Shown: piece by piece, positions 1 through 10,170 of the stretch
Layout of the letters: every line of letters begins with the position of its first letter
Position numbering within the stretch: position 1 is the first letter of the stretch
Assembly: GCA_012656075.1 (NCBI GenBank)
Contig: JAAKBF010000403.1
Location: 434,001-498,000, forward strand
Source of the DNA: Phytophthora hibernalis
Lineage: Eukaryota; Oomycota; Peronosporomycetes; Peronosporales; Peronosporaceae
DNA length: 64,000 nt
Direction: 5' to 3'
The notes under the pieces: model-generated
What the model was told of the DNA's origin: nothing
The model's input: the letters and a program-made list of their open reading frames with translations, nothing else
The model's database searches: none
Made by a program: the position numbers and the translations under genes

Positions 1-2
1 AG

Positions 3-500
3 GGTCACTCGACAATGTGCGCCCACAAGCATTGTTTCCGTCCTCTAGAGATGGTATCCAGACAGCAGACAACCCCCGGCCCGCCCAAGTGGAAGTGCTC
101 GTTCTGTCAAGAAATGTTTTTCGGGATGCAAGACACGGTGCAGACGTATCGCGATCTGATGGTGACGCTCGAAAACGGTCGATCCCGCAGACCGCCACTA
201 GCAGTTCTCTGTCAAGGTGACACAGTGGAGCGGTTACTAGATCTACCAGCTGAAGACTACGTGCAACTGCCTCTCGCAGAGAAGCGAAAGACGCTCGAAC
301 GAATCATCGGCAGTGTCTTCCGTCTGGTTCTCTCTCGGTGCGAGCGTCGTCTCGTCTCAATCCCCACCACTCCGTCGCCCTCTTCTCCCCACCAAACCGA
401 TACATCTACAGCCATCGACTCTCAAATGGACATCGTACAACCCGTGGACACTTTCATAGCAGCACACCAGCTACTGCAACAACTACAACAGAGACTGTAG
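3..500 (+). CDS. 3' part of a possible MEIOB/RPA-like OB-fold protein (partial)
   Basis: The reading frame is open at the left edge, so the ATG at 15 may be internal and the gene probably begins upstream of the window. The visible 160 or so residues contain a CSFC pair (WKCSFCQEMFFG) after an earlier C/H cluster (CAHKHC), suggesting a zinc ribbon. A helical segment follows with the pattern GDTVERLLDLPAEDY...LAEKRKTLERIIGSVFRLVLSR. That arrangement resembles the C-terminal OB fold of MEIOB/RPA1-type single-stranded-DNA-binding proteins, where the GD..AE.LLG....E pattern follows the zinc site. The tail is Ser/Pro/Gln-rich. The assignment rests on pattern memory only; another zinc-ribbon OB-fold protein is possible. 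The stop is TAG at 498-500, about 165 bp before the next gene on the same strand. Confidence 0.4.
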   Translation, partial: GHSTMCAHKHCFRPLEMVSRQQTTPGPPKWKCSFCQEMFFGMQDTVQTYRDLMVTLENGRSRRPPLAVLCQGDTVERLLDLPAEDYVQLPLAEKRKTLERIIGSVFRLVLSRCERRLVSIPTTPSPSSPHQTDTSTAIDSQMDIVQPVDTFIAAHQLLQQLQQRL

Positions 501-664
501 CCATCTCCACCACATGGCTACATTACACATGGCTACATTACGCAACTCAGACTTTCCAGAATCCGCTTATTTCCGTATTTTTCCATACAAACCCCAAGTG
601 GTTTCACATCCCATAATACAAGGCCACCTCTCCCCCTCACAAACTAATACGCGTCCAAGGAGTC

Positions 665-3424
665 ATGGCGTCTCCGTCCTCGGCCGCTACGTCGTCCCCA
701 GAGCCGCGCGCCCGCAGCAGCAGGAGGCGCTACGCAAGATCCTGACGCGTCGATCCATGCGTGTGTGGGCGTCCAAGTCGTCCCAGGAGCGACACAATCT
801 GGCCGAGAACCTGCTGCAGCTTTTTTCGTCTAGTTCGTCTTCTACTGCAGCCTGTAGCGCCGCGGAGATCGCCCAGAGACCCATCACGCGTCGTCCAGGG
901 GTAGAGGAAGTCAAGAGCTGCGTTCTGGCCAGCGTGGCGCCCTGTCTGCCGCCTCAGTGCGACGCTCTACGAGGAGAGATCTGGCAGGTGCTTCTCAACG
1001 TCTACAGACGCAACCAGCACGGATCCGCAGCTCAGGAGTTCGACAGGATGTTGCAGAGACTGGGCAAGTTGCCCAGAGACCCACTGCTGGTGGACGAGTG
1101 CGGCGACGTGGCTGAAATCCTCGAGCCGACAGAAGTTAAGGCCCGGGACAAGGTGCAGCAGGAGCTGGAGGTGCTGCTCATGTGGTTTTTAACCACTAAG
1201 AGCGTGGCCTACTCGACGGGTATGGCCAGGGTTGTGGCTCCGTTCTTTCTGCTGAAGATGCCGCTGCCTACCATCTACGACTGCTTCTACCAGTACTGTG
1301 CCCACTTTCTGCCTCACTTTGTGGTGGCCGACAGTTTGTTTAGTGATGCTACAGGGTTGTCGAGTGCAGGTAGTGGCAATAGAGGAAGTAGCAGCAGTAT
1401 GGAGGACGCTTATATGCCGCTGCAGAGGTCGAACTCAATGGACTCGACGTCGTCCTTAGCGGAGGAGAGCAAACGGCGTGCAGATGAAGAGGAAGCCCAG
1501 ACGCTGAGACGCGAACGACAGCAGTTGGTCGAGCAGTTGCTGAGCTACCACGCACCACAACTCGCGCACTGCTTGAATCAGTGGTGCGGCAACGAGTGGA
1601 GTGTGGCCGGACAGCTCTTTGCCGCGGATTTCTTGCTTGGACATTTGTACCAGGTGGTGCCACCCGCTGCGTTCGTGTACGTCATGGACCAGTACTTGCT
1701 GACAGGCGACTCGCTGTTTGGACTGTTTTTCGTGATCGCGGCGCTGATTCAGAGGGAGGAGGTGCTCACACAGTGCGGATCGACGGAAGCGGTTCAGGAC
1801 CAGATTCGCGCCACGTTCGACTCCAAGGCGTTTGCTGATGAGGAAAATGTGCGCTTCCTGTGTCTGCTGGCCTCTCGGCTACGCGGCAAGACCCCCAAGA
1901 CGTACAAGTGCTCTCAACGAGAGGCCACGACTGATATGAGGTGCTCCTCACGTCAGGCGATTGAGATTGCGTACGGATCGGGTGCTGGTATGGCGGCGAA
2001 GAAAGTGCGGGCTCAGTCCAACAATGGCAGTATGAGCGGTCCTTCTTCGGGTGGTCTCAGTGCACCGTCGAGCTCGGATCGGAAGTCTACGGCCGAAGCC
2101 GCGGTGGATATGTCGCAGTGGGTGATGAAGGAGTCGCGCTCGATAGCAGGTAAAATCTTCTGGTACCATGCGCAGACTGGGAAAACCCAGTGGGAGCACC
2201 CAGCGGAGAAGCACGATCCGCCTTCGGCGTACTTCGCCTTGCCTGTGAGTGTCGAGGAAGTTGGCCCGCAGCTCATGGGTGGCGGTGATAAACTGAGTGA
2301 CCAGCAGCAGACTTCTGGCAGCAACCTTCGATTCTTTGTCGTTGACTGCAGAGGCTTGCGCAGTTCGGAAGACCTGAAGAGTGGCCGAATTCCGGTGGCG
2401 TACACGTTGGACCCTTGTGTCTTCGACTCCCGGAGCTGATCGCTAAGAGCATGGAAGCCTTCAACCCGATGAAGTCGCAGGTTCATGTGGTGTTGGTGGG
2501 CCATGGTGTAGGCATACCACCTGAACTGGTGACTTCGGAAGACGCGAAGACCAGTATCCGTGATGCTGTCCGCCTGGACACCGATTGTCTCAACCAAGCC
2601 GCAATGTTTTTCAGAAGCGTGGCTTCCGTTTCGTCAGCACTCTGGATGGCGGGTACTCATCGTGGCACGCCTTCATGCGTGATCGCGCGGGCTCCTCGCC
2701 GCAGGAGCTCTTGAATCACGTAGCAGAACAGTGTGTATACTGCCGATACGACACAATTCTTCGTACGGGCGAGGATCCTCACAAGAAGAAGACCAAGCAA
2801 AAGTCTCGACGAAAGAAGACGGCAATGCCCACGATGACCTCGATGCCAGTCAACGGAGGAGACGGTGATGCAAGTATCATCTCGACTAGTGAGCTGAACC
2901 GCGCGACCACTGGCAGCGTCGAGAGTAACAACACATCTTCAGTTGGTAGGCGCCAGTTGTCGATTTCCCGGATCTCGATCACGTCAATGCGGAGCAAGCT
3001 TTCCGAGGTTTCGATCCCGAAGAAATGGAGCTGGCGACGGAAATCGTCAGGTGCTGCAAACAGGAACGACAGCAGCTCGTCTTCTGAGACTGCAACAGCA
3101 GAAGACGGTGGCAGCGACCACGGATCGTCTACGGACGACCATGAAGAAAAGGGTGACGACGCTACGCACGAAATGCTGCGTGCCGCACTCGAAGAACCTG
3201 AGGACCCGAGTGTGACTGGTGCTGATGCCGACGCCACCAAGGATCCCAAGTTTGTTGGCGTCTTCACGATAGATTATAGCGATGACGAAGATGATAACAA
3301 CGAGGAACCCACGGCCGAGAGCGGCAAGCCTGAGAGCGTGGACGTTTCCAAGGGTGCTGAGCACGAGACCATTGCGGCCAGTGCTGTGATTGGCACTGAT
3401 GCTGAGCCTACGGCATCGGCATAA
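665..3424 (+). CDS. TBC1D23-like protein: TBC domain, WW domain, rhodanese domain
   Basis: This is a TBC-domain protein of about 920 residues. In animals TBC1D23 is a Golgi scaffold for endosome-derived carriers and is catalytically dead as a Rab GAP. The TBC part runs about 700-1950 (RGEIWQVLLNV, then YSTGM where an active GAP has YxQ; the human protein also has YST). A WW domain lies at about 2110-2206 (FWYHAQTGKTQWEHP). A rhodanese domain starts at about 2325 (FFVVDCRGLRSS) and ends at about 2690 (STLDGGYSSWH); the segment HVVLVGHG lacks the rhodanese cysteine. The tail is Ser-rich and acidic, ending near FVGVFTIDYSDDEDD. Reading it requires one-base losses near 710, 2425 and 2605. I chose ATG 665 (MASPSSAATSSPEPRAR); in-frame alternatives are ATG 514 or 756. 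The family call is firm; the start is not. Confidence 0.8.
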
Positions 3425-4109
3425 GCGACGGTGAAGAGCTGGAAGTTTTGGGTGTACGCACTGAGTGGGTAGGAGGATGGCAAGGTGGTGACTGCCCTGT
3501 TCGGTCGTCTTTCATGAATTGTTCATTAGCTAGGTTGTTGGTGGGCAGCAGCAACATCAGGCGCCAGGTGCACAGGTGTGTTTAAATTGAGCTGTTGCGT
3601 TGGGATTTACGAGGGGACTTGGACGTTGGTATTTTGTGGTCATGGTGGTGTTGCGTAGTGGAGCACCGGCAAATTCGGGAAGCACAACGAATGAAGGTTT
3701 CAGGCTAGTATCCGCAGGTGCTCCAAAGAGGCGAGCGAGCTGGGCGCTGTTTTCAACTGACGACATCAGTCCTCCTTTTCTGTAGCTGTCGGCGGTGAGT
3801 CCTCTACATAGTCAGGTAATGCAGATCCCTTGCGTGGCAATGACTGTCGGATTATTTGGTTTGCAATGCCTGACATGCACCTTTAGGTATCCGCCACGTC
3901 GCTCGTGGTCGCTGCGACTGGTGCATTGAAGGCGACTCGACAATGATTTCCTAAAAACTTGACATTATCGTGTAAACGCTTCAAACAAGGATACGAACTA
4001 CTTCGACCAGTGGATTAGGACGACAAGAGCGACACCCATGATCTTGCTTAAAGATGCAGTGCGACTAGAGAAGTTCTCGTCCTTGAAGATGGTGTGCTAT
4101 CGCATTCGC
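3425..4109. other. Intergenic stretch, no supported gene
   Basis: Only short ORFs on both strands without recognisable domains. Positions about 4053-4108 hold a fragment (key words GCAGTGCGACTAGAGA and CTTGAAGATGGTGTG) that recurs in diverged form near 19089-19146, so part of this stretch is repetitive. Confidence 0.5.
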
Positions 4110-4482
4110 GTCGGACGTTCAACCAAAGGTTTGGCCTTGCAATAGGAGACAAAGTGATGGTTGCCTAAGCGAGGCGAAGAAACCATAAACTCTCGATCGA
4201 CTCCGCACAAGATGTTACAGACACCTTTGCGAGTACTGGGTGTACTCGAAGCCACTCCTTTCAACGCGTTAGATGGATTCACGTTTGCCGATTTAGAAAA
4301 GTGATTGCGATCGACCATTGCTGTGTTCCTGTCGTGAGCTGATGGGTACAATGGATGGCTAAGGCTTTGATAGTTTTAATCTATTTCACTTTAACCATGC
4401 TTTGATAGCATTAGTCTCTTTCACGTATCCACCTCCGGTACTGTGGACGTGATTGCACCGCCTGGACCAGGGCTTTTTGTTC

Positions 4483-4499
4483 GCTCACTTTCGGATTTC
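4483..4499 (+). promoter_or_regulatory. Oomycete INR+FPR-like core promoter
   Basis: GCTCACTTTCGGATTTC fits the oomycete initiator plus flanking promoter region pattern GCTCAYTYYNNNWTTY. It lies 58 bp upstream of the ATG of the glycine-rich gene, a usual distance for this element. Confidence 0.65.
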
Positions 4500-4556
4500 C
4501 CGTCTCCTCCCCAAGTGTCTTCTAGCTTTACATCCAAGAACGCTTCTTCCAACACC

Positions 4557-5526
4557 ATGACGACTCGACTCGCTCTCGCAATCTCCGCTCTCGTTTTCAT
4601 CAACGGCGGCGCTTTCGCTCAAGGACCCCGTGGGCCTATCCGCATGGGGCGTGGCCGTGAGCAATTCGGCTCCGGCAACGGCTTTGGTGGCGGTCTCAAC
4701 GGAGGCGGTGGAGGCAGCAACGGGTTCGGTGGAGGCCAGGGAGGCTTCGGTGGAGGCCAGGGAGGCTTCAGTGGAGGATTGGGAGGCTTCAATAGCGGTG
4801 CTACAGGCGGTGCTGCTGGTGCTGGTGTGGGCCAGTTTGGTGGTGCGGCAGGTGCCGGCGGCTTCGGCCAGTTTGGCAACGGCGCTGGTGGGTTTGGACA
4901 AGTGGGCGGAACCGGCAACCAACTGGGTGTCGGAGCGGGCCGCAATGGCGCTGCTTTCGGTCAAGCTGGCACGACCACGAACGGATTCATGGGTGGTCCC
5001 GGTGGCGTTGGAACTTCGGCGGCGGGAATGGGTGGCGTCCCTGGTAATGGCGCTGGCAATGGCGGACCGGTGACCCCGCACCGACGACGCTGGGCGGTGG
5101 ACCGACTTCTCGCAATGGCAATGGGGCGGTTGGTGGGAATGGGGAGTCCCTGGTGGGGCTGCAGGTGTTGGCGCAGGAACAGGAGCCGGCGGTTTTGCTG
5201 GCGGAGCAAATGGAATCGGTGGCGCCGGCGCATTGGGAGGTGGCCAGTTTGGAGGCTTCGGCGGTGCAGGCGGTCAACTTGGAGGTGGTCTGGGCGGTCA
5301 GTTTGGCGGTGGTCTGGGAGGCAATGGTGGTGGACGTTTTGGTGGCCTTGGGGGTGCTGGTGGATTTGGTGCAGGCGGCCTTGGCGGTGCGGGTGGATTT
5401 GGAGGTCTTGGCGGCGGTGCGGGTGCATTTGGTGGCGGGTTTGGAGCGCAAGGCAGATTTGGCTCCGCTGGTCAGTTTGGTGTGGCGGGTCAAGCCAGTA
5501 CCGGTGTAGGTGGTGAAGATCAGTAG
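4557..5526 (+). CDS. Secreted glycine-rich protein, copy 1 (two frame breaks)
   Basis: The ATG at 4557 opens a clear signal peptide (MTTRLALAISALVFINGG, cleavage near AFA|QG). A mature domain of about 300 residues follows, made of GGFGGG/GGAGGFG-type repeats with little else but Q, N, A and F. Such proteins in oomycetes are usually cell-wall or extracellular structural proteins; I recognise no specific family. The Gly-rich reading moves frame twice: near 5072-5085 (after GNGGPVTP) and near 5135-5150 (GGNG to VPGGAAG). Each step equals one missing base, and the last frame runs cleanly to TAG at 5524-5526. Both breaks are present in copy 2 as well. The gene has an intact promoter motif. Minus-strand proline-rich ORFs over it are shadows of Gly codons. 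Confidence 0.7.
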
Positions 5527-5640
5527 AGCTGTGTTTTTCTACTCGGCCATTTGAAGATAGGCACGAGTGAGTGCTAATGCCACAATAACAACTTGATGCT
5601 CTTTGGATAGGTATACATGGAATCATGTGCTCTCTTGTTT

Positions 5641-6428
5641 GGTACTCTGATTTATTCACTGATTTAGAATTTATAAATATTACTATTTGGCAGGGAAAGA
5701 AGTAAGAATACACTTTGACGCATTCTAATGCGCTACATGAATGCTTCATGTAGCAATTATTGCTGACGAGTTAACGCTGTCGTGATTCCGCACCCAACGA
5801 AGGTGACCAAGCCCCCGGCCTAACGGTGTTGTCGACTTTGCTCACGGCCGAATAGCTCTTCTCTCAATAGGAGGAATGTTGGGATTCACCAACACTGATC
5901 GCTACTGGAGCAGTATTGCCGCGCGTCAACCGACAACCACGGAAACGAGAGCTGCTTTGAAATGATGGTCTGCTACTGTTGCAGCGACCACTCGTTTCCC
6001 TCTCGTCGAGTTGTGAATATTTCTCCAACCGGACTTGATGCACATTGTCAGTCAAGTACGGTCGCAGTGTGAATGAGGGTGGAACCTTGACAAGCTAAGC
6101 TTAAAAATGAGTGAATCACGCTGTAACTTTCAGCGTTTTAGATTTTGTTGACTTGGTGTTCATCTACATTTTTGTTGAAGTGCCGATTTTTGTTAGCCAA
6201 TCAAACCCCCGAAAGCAACCTGGAGATTCTCTTATTTAGCTGTGGTATTCATTACTCTGATTTAGTTTTTACAAAGGGACAATAACTCTGATTTATTTTT
6301 AACAAAGGGACAAAACCTTTTTAACTGGGTTAGTTAACACCCAAAATAACATTTTTATTAGCCAATCAAATGTGAGCACCCAAAATTTAATATTGACCAA
6401 TGATCATCGAGGAACCATGAAAGGGCTA
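5641..6428. other. AT-rich intergenic DNA with MITE-like repeat words
   Basis: No gene is supported. Two adjacent units of CTCTGATTTA...TTTTTA-ACAAAGGGACA lie at about 6254-6315, followed by AACTGGGTTAG. The same words occur in reverse orientation near 17890-17946. GCCAATCAAA occurs twice (about 6197 and 6362) and AATATTGACCAAT occurs here and near 10217. These look like pieces of small non-autonomous elements. Confidence 0.5.
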
Positions 6429-6448
6429 TACACCCTTCACTCTAATTA

Positions 6449-6620
6449 CAGTGCTGGCCATAAGGATAGCACCCCCTATTTTCCCGCGCAACTCGGGCAA
6501 TTCTTTTAGTTTGGCGCTTATAATTGGTCAAATCGACGGACTCAACGCGCTGATTCCGCCAATCAAATTTGAGTGGAATCCGCGCGATATTGAGAAACTT
6601 TCTATACAAGCCCGCGAAAA
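6449..6620 (+). repeat. Left terminal inverted repeat of the Tc1 element
   Basis: Reverse complement of 7572-7742; from the outer CAGTGCTG to the inner AAGCCCGCGAAAA. Confidence 0.85.
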
Positions 6621-6693
6621 ACGGCCTGGTCAAAAGGATAGCACACTTTTTTAACTTGGTTTCAGTATTGAAAATTGTGTACACTACATGAAA

Positions 6694-7345
6694 TCAGTTC
6701 TTGACCGTTTTCCCGTCCGCCTTCAGCACTTCAATGCATCGCTTCTTCATGGAGAGCACCAGCTTCTCGAGGTAACTGACGGGCATTTTCTCCCATTGTT
6801 TCTTGATCTCGTCAATGAGTGCTTGCTTAGTCAGATACTGGCGCCCTCCTCCATAAACCTTGCACGCCAAGTAGCCCCATATATTCTCAATGGGGTTGAG
6901 ATCCGGCGACAAAGCCGGCCACTTCATCACCTCTCCCAGGTGCTCGTCCAAGAAGGCTTTCGTTGCCTTGGACGAGTGTATACTAGCGTTATCCTGCTGG
7001 AAGGTAAACTCAGTACCAAAATGGCGATGGGCCGCGGGCAGGAGGTGCTCAGAGAGGGTGTAGATGTAAGCATGCGAGTCCTGAGTCCCATCCAAAAACG
7101 CAAGTGCCGTGGTGCCGTCTGCCCAAAAGCCACCCCACATCATGACAGAACCGCCGCCGTTTTGGCGGCTAAAACGCACCTTGGGCTTGTCTTCTAGACA
7201 CCGCCAGTATCTCTTGAGTCCGTCGGCGCCGTCTAAGTTCCATTTTTCTCGTCGGAAGAGACGGTCGACCGCCAGTTTGCCTCACCCCAGTCATGGTGGT
7301 TTTCCGCCCACTCGACACGGGCTTTGCGGTATTGAAAATTGTGTA
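6694..7345 (-). pseudogene. Tc1-like transposase, DDE catalytic half
   Basis: On the minus strand this reads WAENHHDWGEANWRSTVF near 7310, then WNLDGADGLKRYWRCLED, GGGSVMMWGGFWADG, FQQDNASIHSS and SPDLNPIENIWGYL, finishing at 6694. The order and spacing match the DDE domain of Tc1/mariner transposases, with the second D in QDNASIH and the acidic residue in NPIEN. The first SDE-type motif is garbled by frame slips near 7250. The start used by an intact gene is absent: the N-terminal DNA-binding part is not upstream on this strand but inverted at 7388-7570. Non-functional as it stands. Confidence 0.8.
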
Positions 7346-7387
7346 CACCACATATAAACTGAAATGGGCCTCATTTTGCTACTTGCG

Positions 7388-7570
7388 ATGGGACAGAGGG
7401 GTCAGCTCACGGAGTACGAGCGCGGGCTGATTGATGCCTATGCCGCTCTAGGTGTCAATGGCAGTCAGATAGCTGCGGCTGTAGGTCGCTCAGGAAGCCT
7501 GTCACTAATTACTTGCGCGATCCCGCTTCGTACGGAAAGCGTTTCAGCCCGGGCCGCCCGAGGAAAATGA
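7388..7570 (+). pseudogene. Tc1-like transposase N-terminal HTH fragment, inverted
   Basis: On the + strand MGQRGQLTEYERG at 7388 leads into IDAYAALGVNGSQIAAAVGR, a typical helix-turn-helix of Tc1-type transposases. After a one-base break near 7500 come VTNYLRDPASYGKRF and SPGRPRKM, the usual end of the paired-like domain. The reading frame points towards the right TIR, opposite to the DDE half. A 25-bp word (TATTGAAAATTGTGTACAC) is repeated at about 6666 and 7330, bracketing the DDE half, and may mark the rearrangement. Confidence 0.75.
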
Positions 7571-7571
7571 C

Positions 7572-7742
7572 TTTTCGCGGGCTTGTATAGAAAGTTTCTC
7601 AATATCGCGCGGATTCCACTCAAATTTGATTGGCGGAATCAGCGCGTTGAGTCCGTCGATTTGACCAATTATAAGCGCCAAACTAAAAGAATTGCCCGAG
7701 TTGCGCGGGAAAATAGGGGTGCTATCCTTATGGTCAGCACTG
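7572..7742 (-). repeat. Right terminal inverted repeat of the Tc1 element
   Basis: Mirror of 6449-6620. Confidence 0.85.
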
Positions 7743-8170
7743 TAGTCGTGCTTCGAATATAGTCATGAAAGCGTACCTTTTCGTGACACAGCTCCCTATA
7801 AAATTTTCCAGATGAGCTGAAATTTGCACAAAGACATCGGATTTCGACAGCTCTCGTGGAAATGAATCCAGTCGTATCATCAGGGTTACACAACTCTAAA
7901 TATTAAAGCTAATAGCATTCAAGGAACGTTTACATTTCCGCAGCAAAATCGTAAACCATAATTAGTCATGGCACGACTAATTAGAGTGAAGGGTGTAGCA
8001 GTCGTTGAATTTGGTCGGACAATGGAGAGTAGCGCCCCGGCGAAGGCATAGCCTTCCTGATGACCCGGTTTGCTGTTGCTTGGCCTTCCTTCACTAGCTC
8101 ACCAACACCCGCCATCCCGCTGGTTTGGAAGTGAACACGTGGCACGTCGCTGAGCGCATGTCGTACATTC

Positions 8171-8260
8171 TGGTATGAACGCGTACTATTTGGTATGAAC
8201 TCGTAGTGAATGGTATGACTCGTACTTGGTGGTATGAACTCGTACGTTTGGGTATGATTT
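8171..8260. repeat. 20-bp minisatellite, about 4.5 units
   Basis: Units GGTATGAAC(T/G)CGTAC plus 5-6 variable bases start at 8172, 8192, 8212, 8231 and 8251 (periods 20, 20, 19, 20). The surrounding 8000-8900 has no supported gene. Confidence 0.75.
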
Positions 8261-8915
8261 CACTTTACAATTCACCACGGTCACAACAAAAATATTTTTG
8301 TGAAAATTGTTAGTCAATCTGTTTAACCGTGGCGATCGTTCATTGGTCAAATAACGTCAAACAACCTCGAATGTTGTTTGGGCGCGAAGAAGTTGCTTCC
8401 GACGACCACCCCTTACAAATCCCTAAAATAGAGATTCGACTTCCTCTGAGTGAATCAACGCCTCAGGCCGCACGTAAACGATTATATAGGTTAGGTGAAT
8501 TTACATGCAAATAGCGAGATGTCGAATTGGACGGTCTATTATTGAGGTGTTGTTTCAGTCAGAGTAAGCTCTACTTCCTTACTATCTACTCGCCCTGCTC
8601 AATGTCTTCGGGTAAAGCCCCCATTGTCTCAAATAGTGTAGGTGCTGCCGTGCACGTCGAACTTGTTGACGCTGTTGATGAAGGATAACGTGGCTGCCGA
8701 TCAACACGAGCTTCAAGACCCAGCAGTCAACTTCTTTATCGCTGGGAAAGACAGGACGCGTTTCAGTCTGTCATGGATCATCGTAATGGTGAACCGCTGG
8801 TAGAGGCCCTCGTTTCGTTTCTCATTTGAGGTCATTCTACTGCTAACGACTTCTCATGTCCGACTGCCAGTTGACTCTTTATCAACCAGCGGTTGTGGGT
8901 TTAGCTCCCGGACTT

Positions 8916-9299
8916 TCATAGATCGCGAAGCCCACTCGCCGTTCCCCTAAGGTGCGTCGGGAAACCCTCGCTGAGAAGCGCCCTTCCAAATGCTTGATAC
9001 CAGTGGCCGACATCGTCGCCCGTCAACTCACTTACCCGTACCCACGAGTACGAGGTGACTCCCTCTTGTTCCGTACTCACTTGCTTGCTGGGTTTTGAGT
9101 CTATAGCGTAGTTCGCAAACCAGTCAGCCATTTTGTTGAAATATCTTAGGTGGTGACCCCACGATAAGACGTGTATCATGGCAATCTTCCGCCGACATTT
9201 CCAGTATATCGGTTTGAGGTGGATCACCTGCGGTGGGTGTCTCGAGCTGTGTTGCCGTATAATCATCGAGTTATCACCCACTACATGCACGGACGGCAC
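8916..9299 (-). pseudogene. RNase H-like fragment of a retrotransposon
   Basis: The minus-strand frame of 127 codons contains VHVVGDNSMIIRQ, a Y...R..A core and then HLRYFNKMADWFANYAID. The GD-S/N start and the final N..AD..AN helix fit the C-terminal RNase H of oomycete non-LTR elements. No RT is attached, so this is an isolated decayed fragment. Confidence 0.5.
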
Positions 9300-9379
9300 T
9301 CACTTTTGAATTAGCCGCCCCGTCTACGGTTACTATTCACATCAACACGACCAAGACAACAACATTTAAGATACTACAG

Positions 9380-10170
9380 ATGAGTGTCTTGACCAAGCAA
9401 GAGAAGATCGTGCACGTCGGCCTTGAACAGTTCTCAGACCGGCATATTGAGTATGCTACTTGGAAAGACAAGCTGCTCACGCACGTGGTCCAGTTGGACC
9501 TGGACGTCGAGAATCGGCTTCCGAAACCGGTCAACAGGAGCCGATGATTGGCATGCGTGACTTCCTGGAGTCAACGCCGCCCGATGGGACGGATGTAGAC
9601 GTGAAGACAGCTCCTTCTGATGAGCAATTAGAAATGCGCAGGAGACTATGGTATGGCGCAAGGCGGATGCAGCAATGCGTCACGTCCTCAATTGGACCCT
9701 CCCGAACTCGTTCTTGTCGTCCTTACCAGACTATATAAGGAATCTGGAGGTGTGCGTCATTTGGCAGCATCTTGCGCGCAAGTTCACGCTCGGCGACGCT
9801 GGAGGATTGGTGTCGTTGACAAACCGTTGGGATGGATTTTAAGCTCGAATTGGAAAGCCATCATGACTCTGTTCTCGCCGCTGAACCAACAACGGAACGA
9901 AATGAATCGGAAGTCCAAGGGGTTCCTCGGTAAGGAGATGACAAAACCTGCTGCACAACATTGACGACCTATTACGCTGTGAGGAATCTAATTCATATAT
10001 AGCGTATGGGGCAAATGGGTATGCAGTGCAGCTACATCAAGATGAAGAGGAGGCGGACGATCCTGGTGAGCTGCCTCGTCGCCACACAAGGGCGGCCAAT
10101 GGATCCGCTCTCGAGCGTGCTTATGGGCGCGTCTTAACCCTTTTGTTGCCGACTGGGCCAAAACGTGGCA
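9380..10170 (+). pseudogene. Decayed retrotransposon gag-like reading frames
   Basis: The ATG at 9380 gives MSVLTKQEKIVHVGLEQFSD followed by YATWKDKLLTHVVQLDLDVE, resembling the start of a Copia-type Gag (Y..WK..L). After frame changes, about 9640-9840 reads ALNWTLPNSF-like and EVCVIWQHLARKFTLGD, resembling the Gag W..L...F motif. Later pieces are acidic. No zinc knuckle or pol follows. The call is tentative. Confidence 0.35.

Larger units (their letters stand above)
4110..5640 (+). repeat. Segmental duplication, copy 1 (glycine-rich gene and flanks)
   Basis: Direct-orientation copy of 16292-17826. From about 4235 to 5637 the copies look essentially identical by eye, including 5' and 3' non-coding DNA; the only clear coding difference is one missing G in copy 2 at about 16925. 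From about 4110 to 4230 they differ by substitutions and indels. At the 3' end they diverge after CTCTCTTGTTT. The offset between copies is 12,185 bp. Confidence 0.9.
6449..7742. mobile_element. Tc1/mariner element with ~172-bp TIRs, TA target duplication
   Basis: The element starts CAGTGCTGGCCATAAGG at 6449 and ends with its complement ...CAGCACTG at 7742. TA repeats flank both ends (6447-6448 and 7743-7744). Length is 1,294 bp. The TIRs are about 172 bp and near identical (one substitution and one indel in the first 30 bp). A second GGATAGCAC motif lies inside the left half (about 6636), a possible transposase-binding repeat. It carries both halves of a transposase, but in opposite orientations (see the two coding entries). 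Confidence 0.85.
6431..7995. mobile_element. Outer TIR element (MITE-like), split by a Tc1 insertion
   Basis: Left end CACCCTTCACTCTAAT (6431-6446), rejoined across the inserted element to TA and GTCGTGC (7745-7751), makes a 25-bp sequence that is the reverse complement of the right end at 7971-7995. TA dinucleotides flank both outer ends (6429-6430 and 7996-7997), as expected for a Tc1/mariner-type target-site duplication. Without the insert the element is only about 270 bp and non-coding, so it is MITE-like. Confidence 0.75.

Noticed and set aside
1349..2597. Minus-strand ORFs over the TBC1D23-like gene
   Set aside because: Antisense shadows; the plus-strand frames contain clear TBC, WW and rhodanese domains.
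4485..5749. Long minus-strand Pro-, Thr/Ser- and His-rich ORFs over the glycine-rich gene (and the same at 16804-17810)
   Set aside because: They are antisense shadows of Gly-rich codons (GGN read backwards gives Pro/Thr/Ala), with no signal peptide, promoter or domain.
8329..8514. 61-codon + ORF
   Set aside because: Short, no motif, surrounded by repeats.
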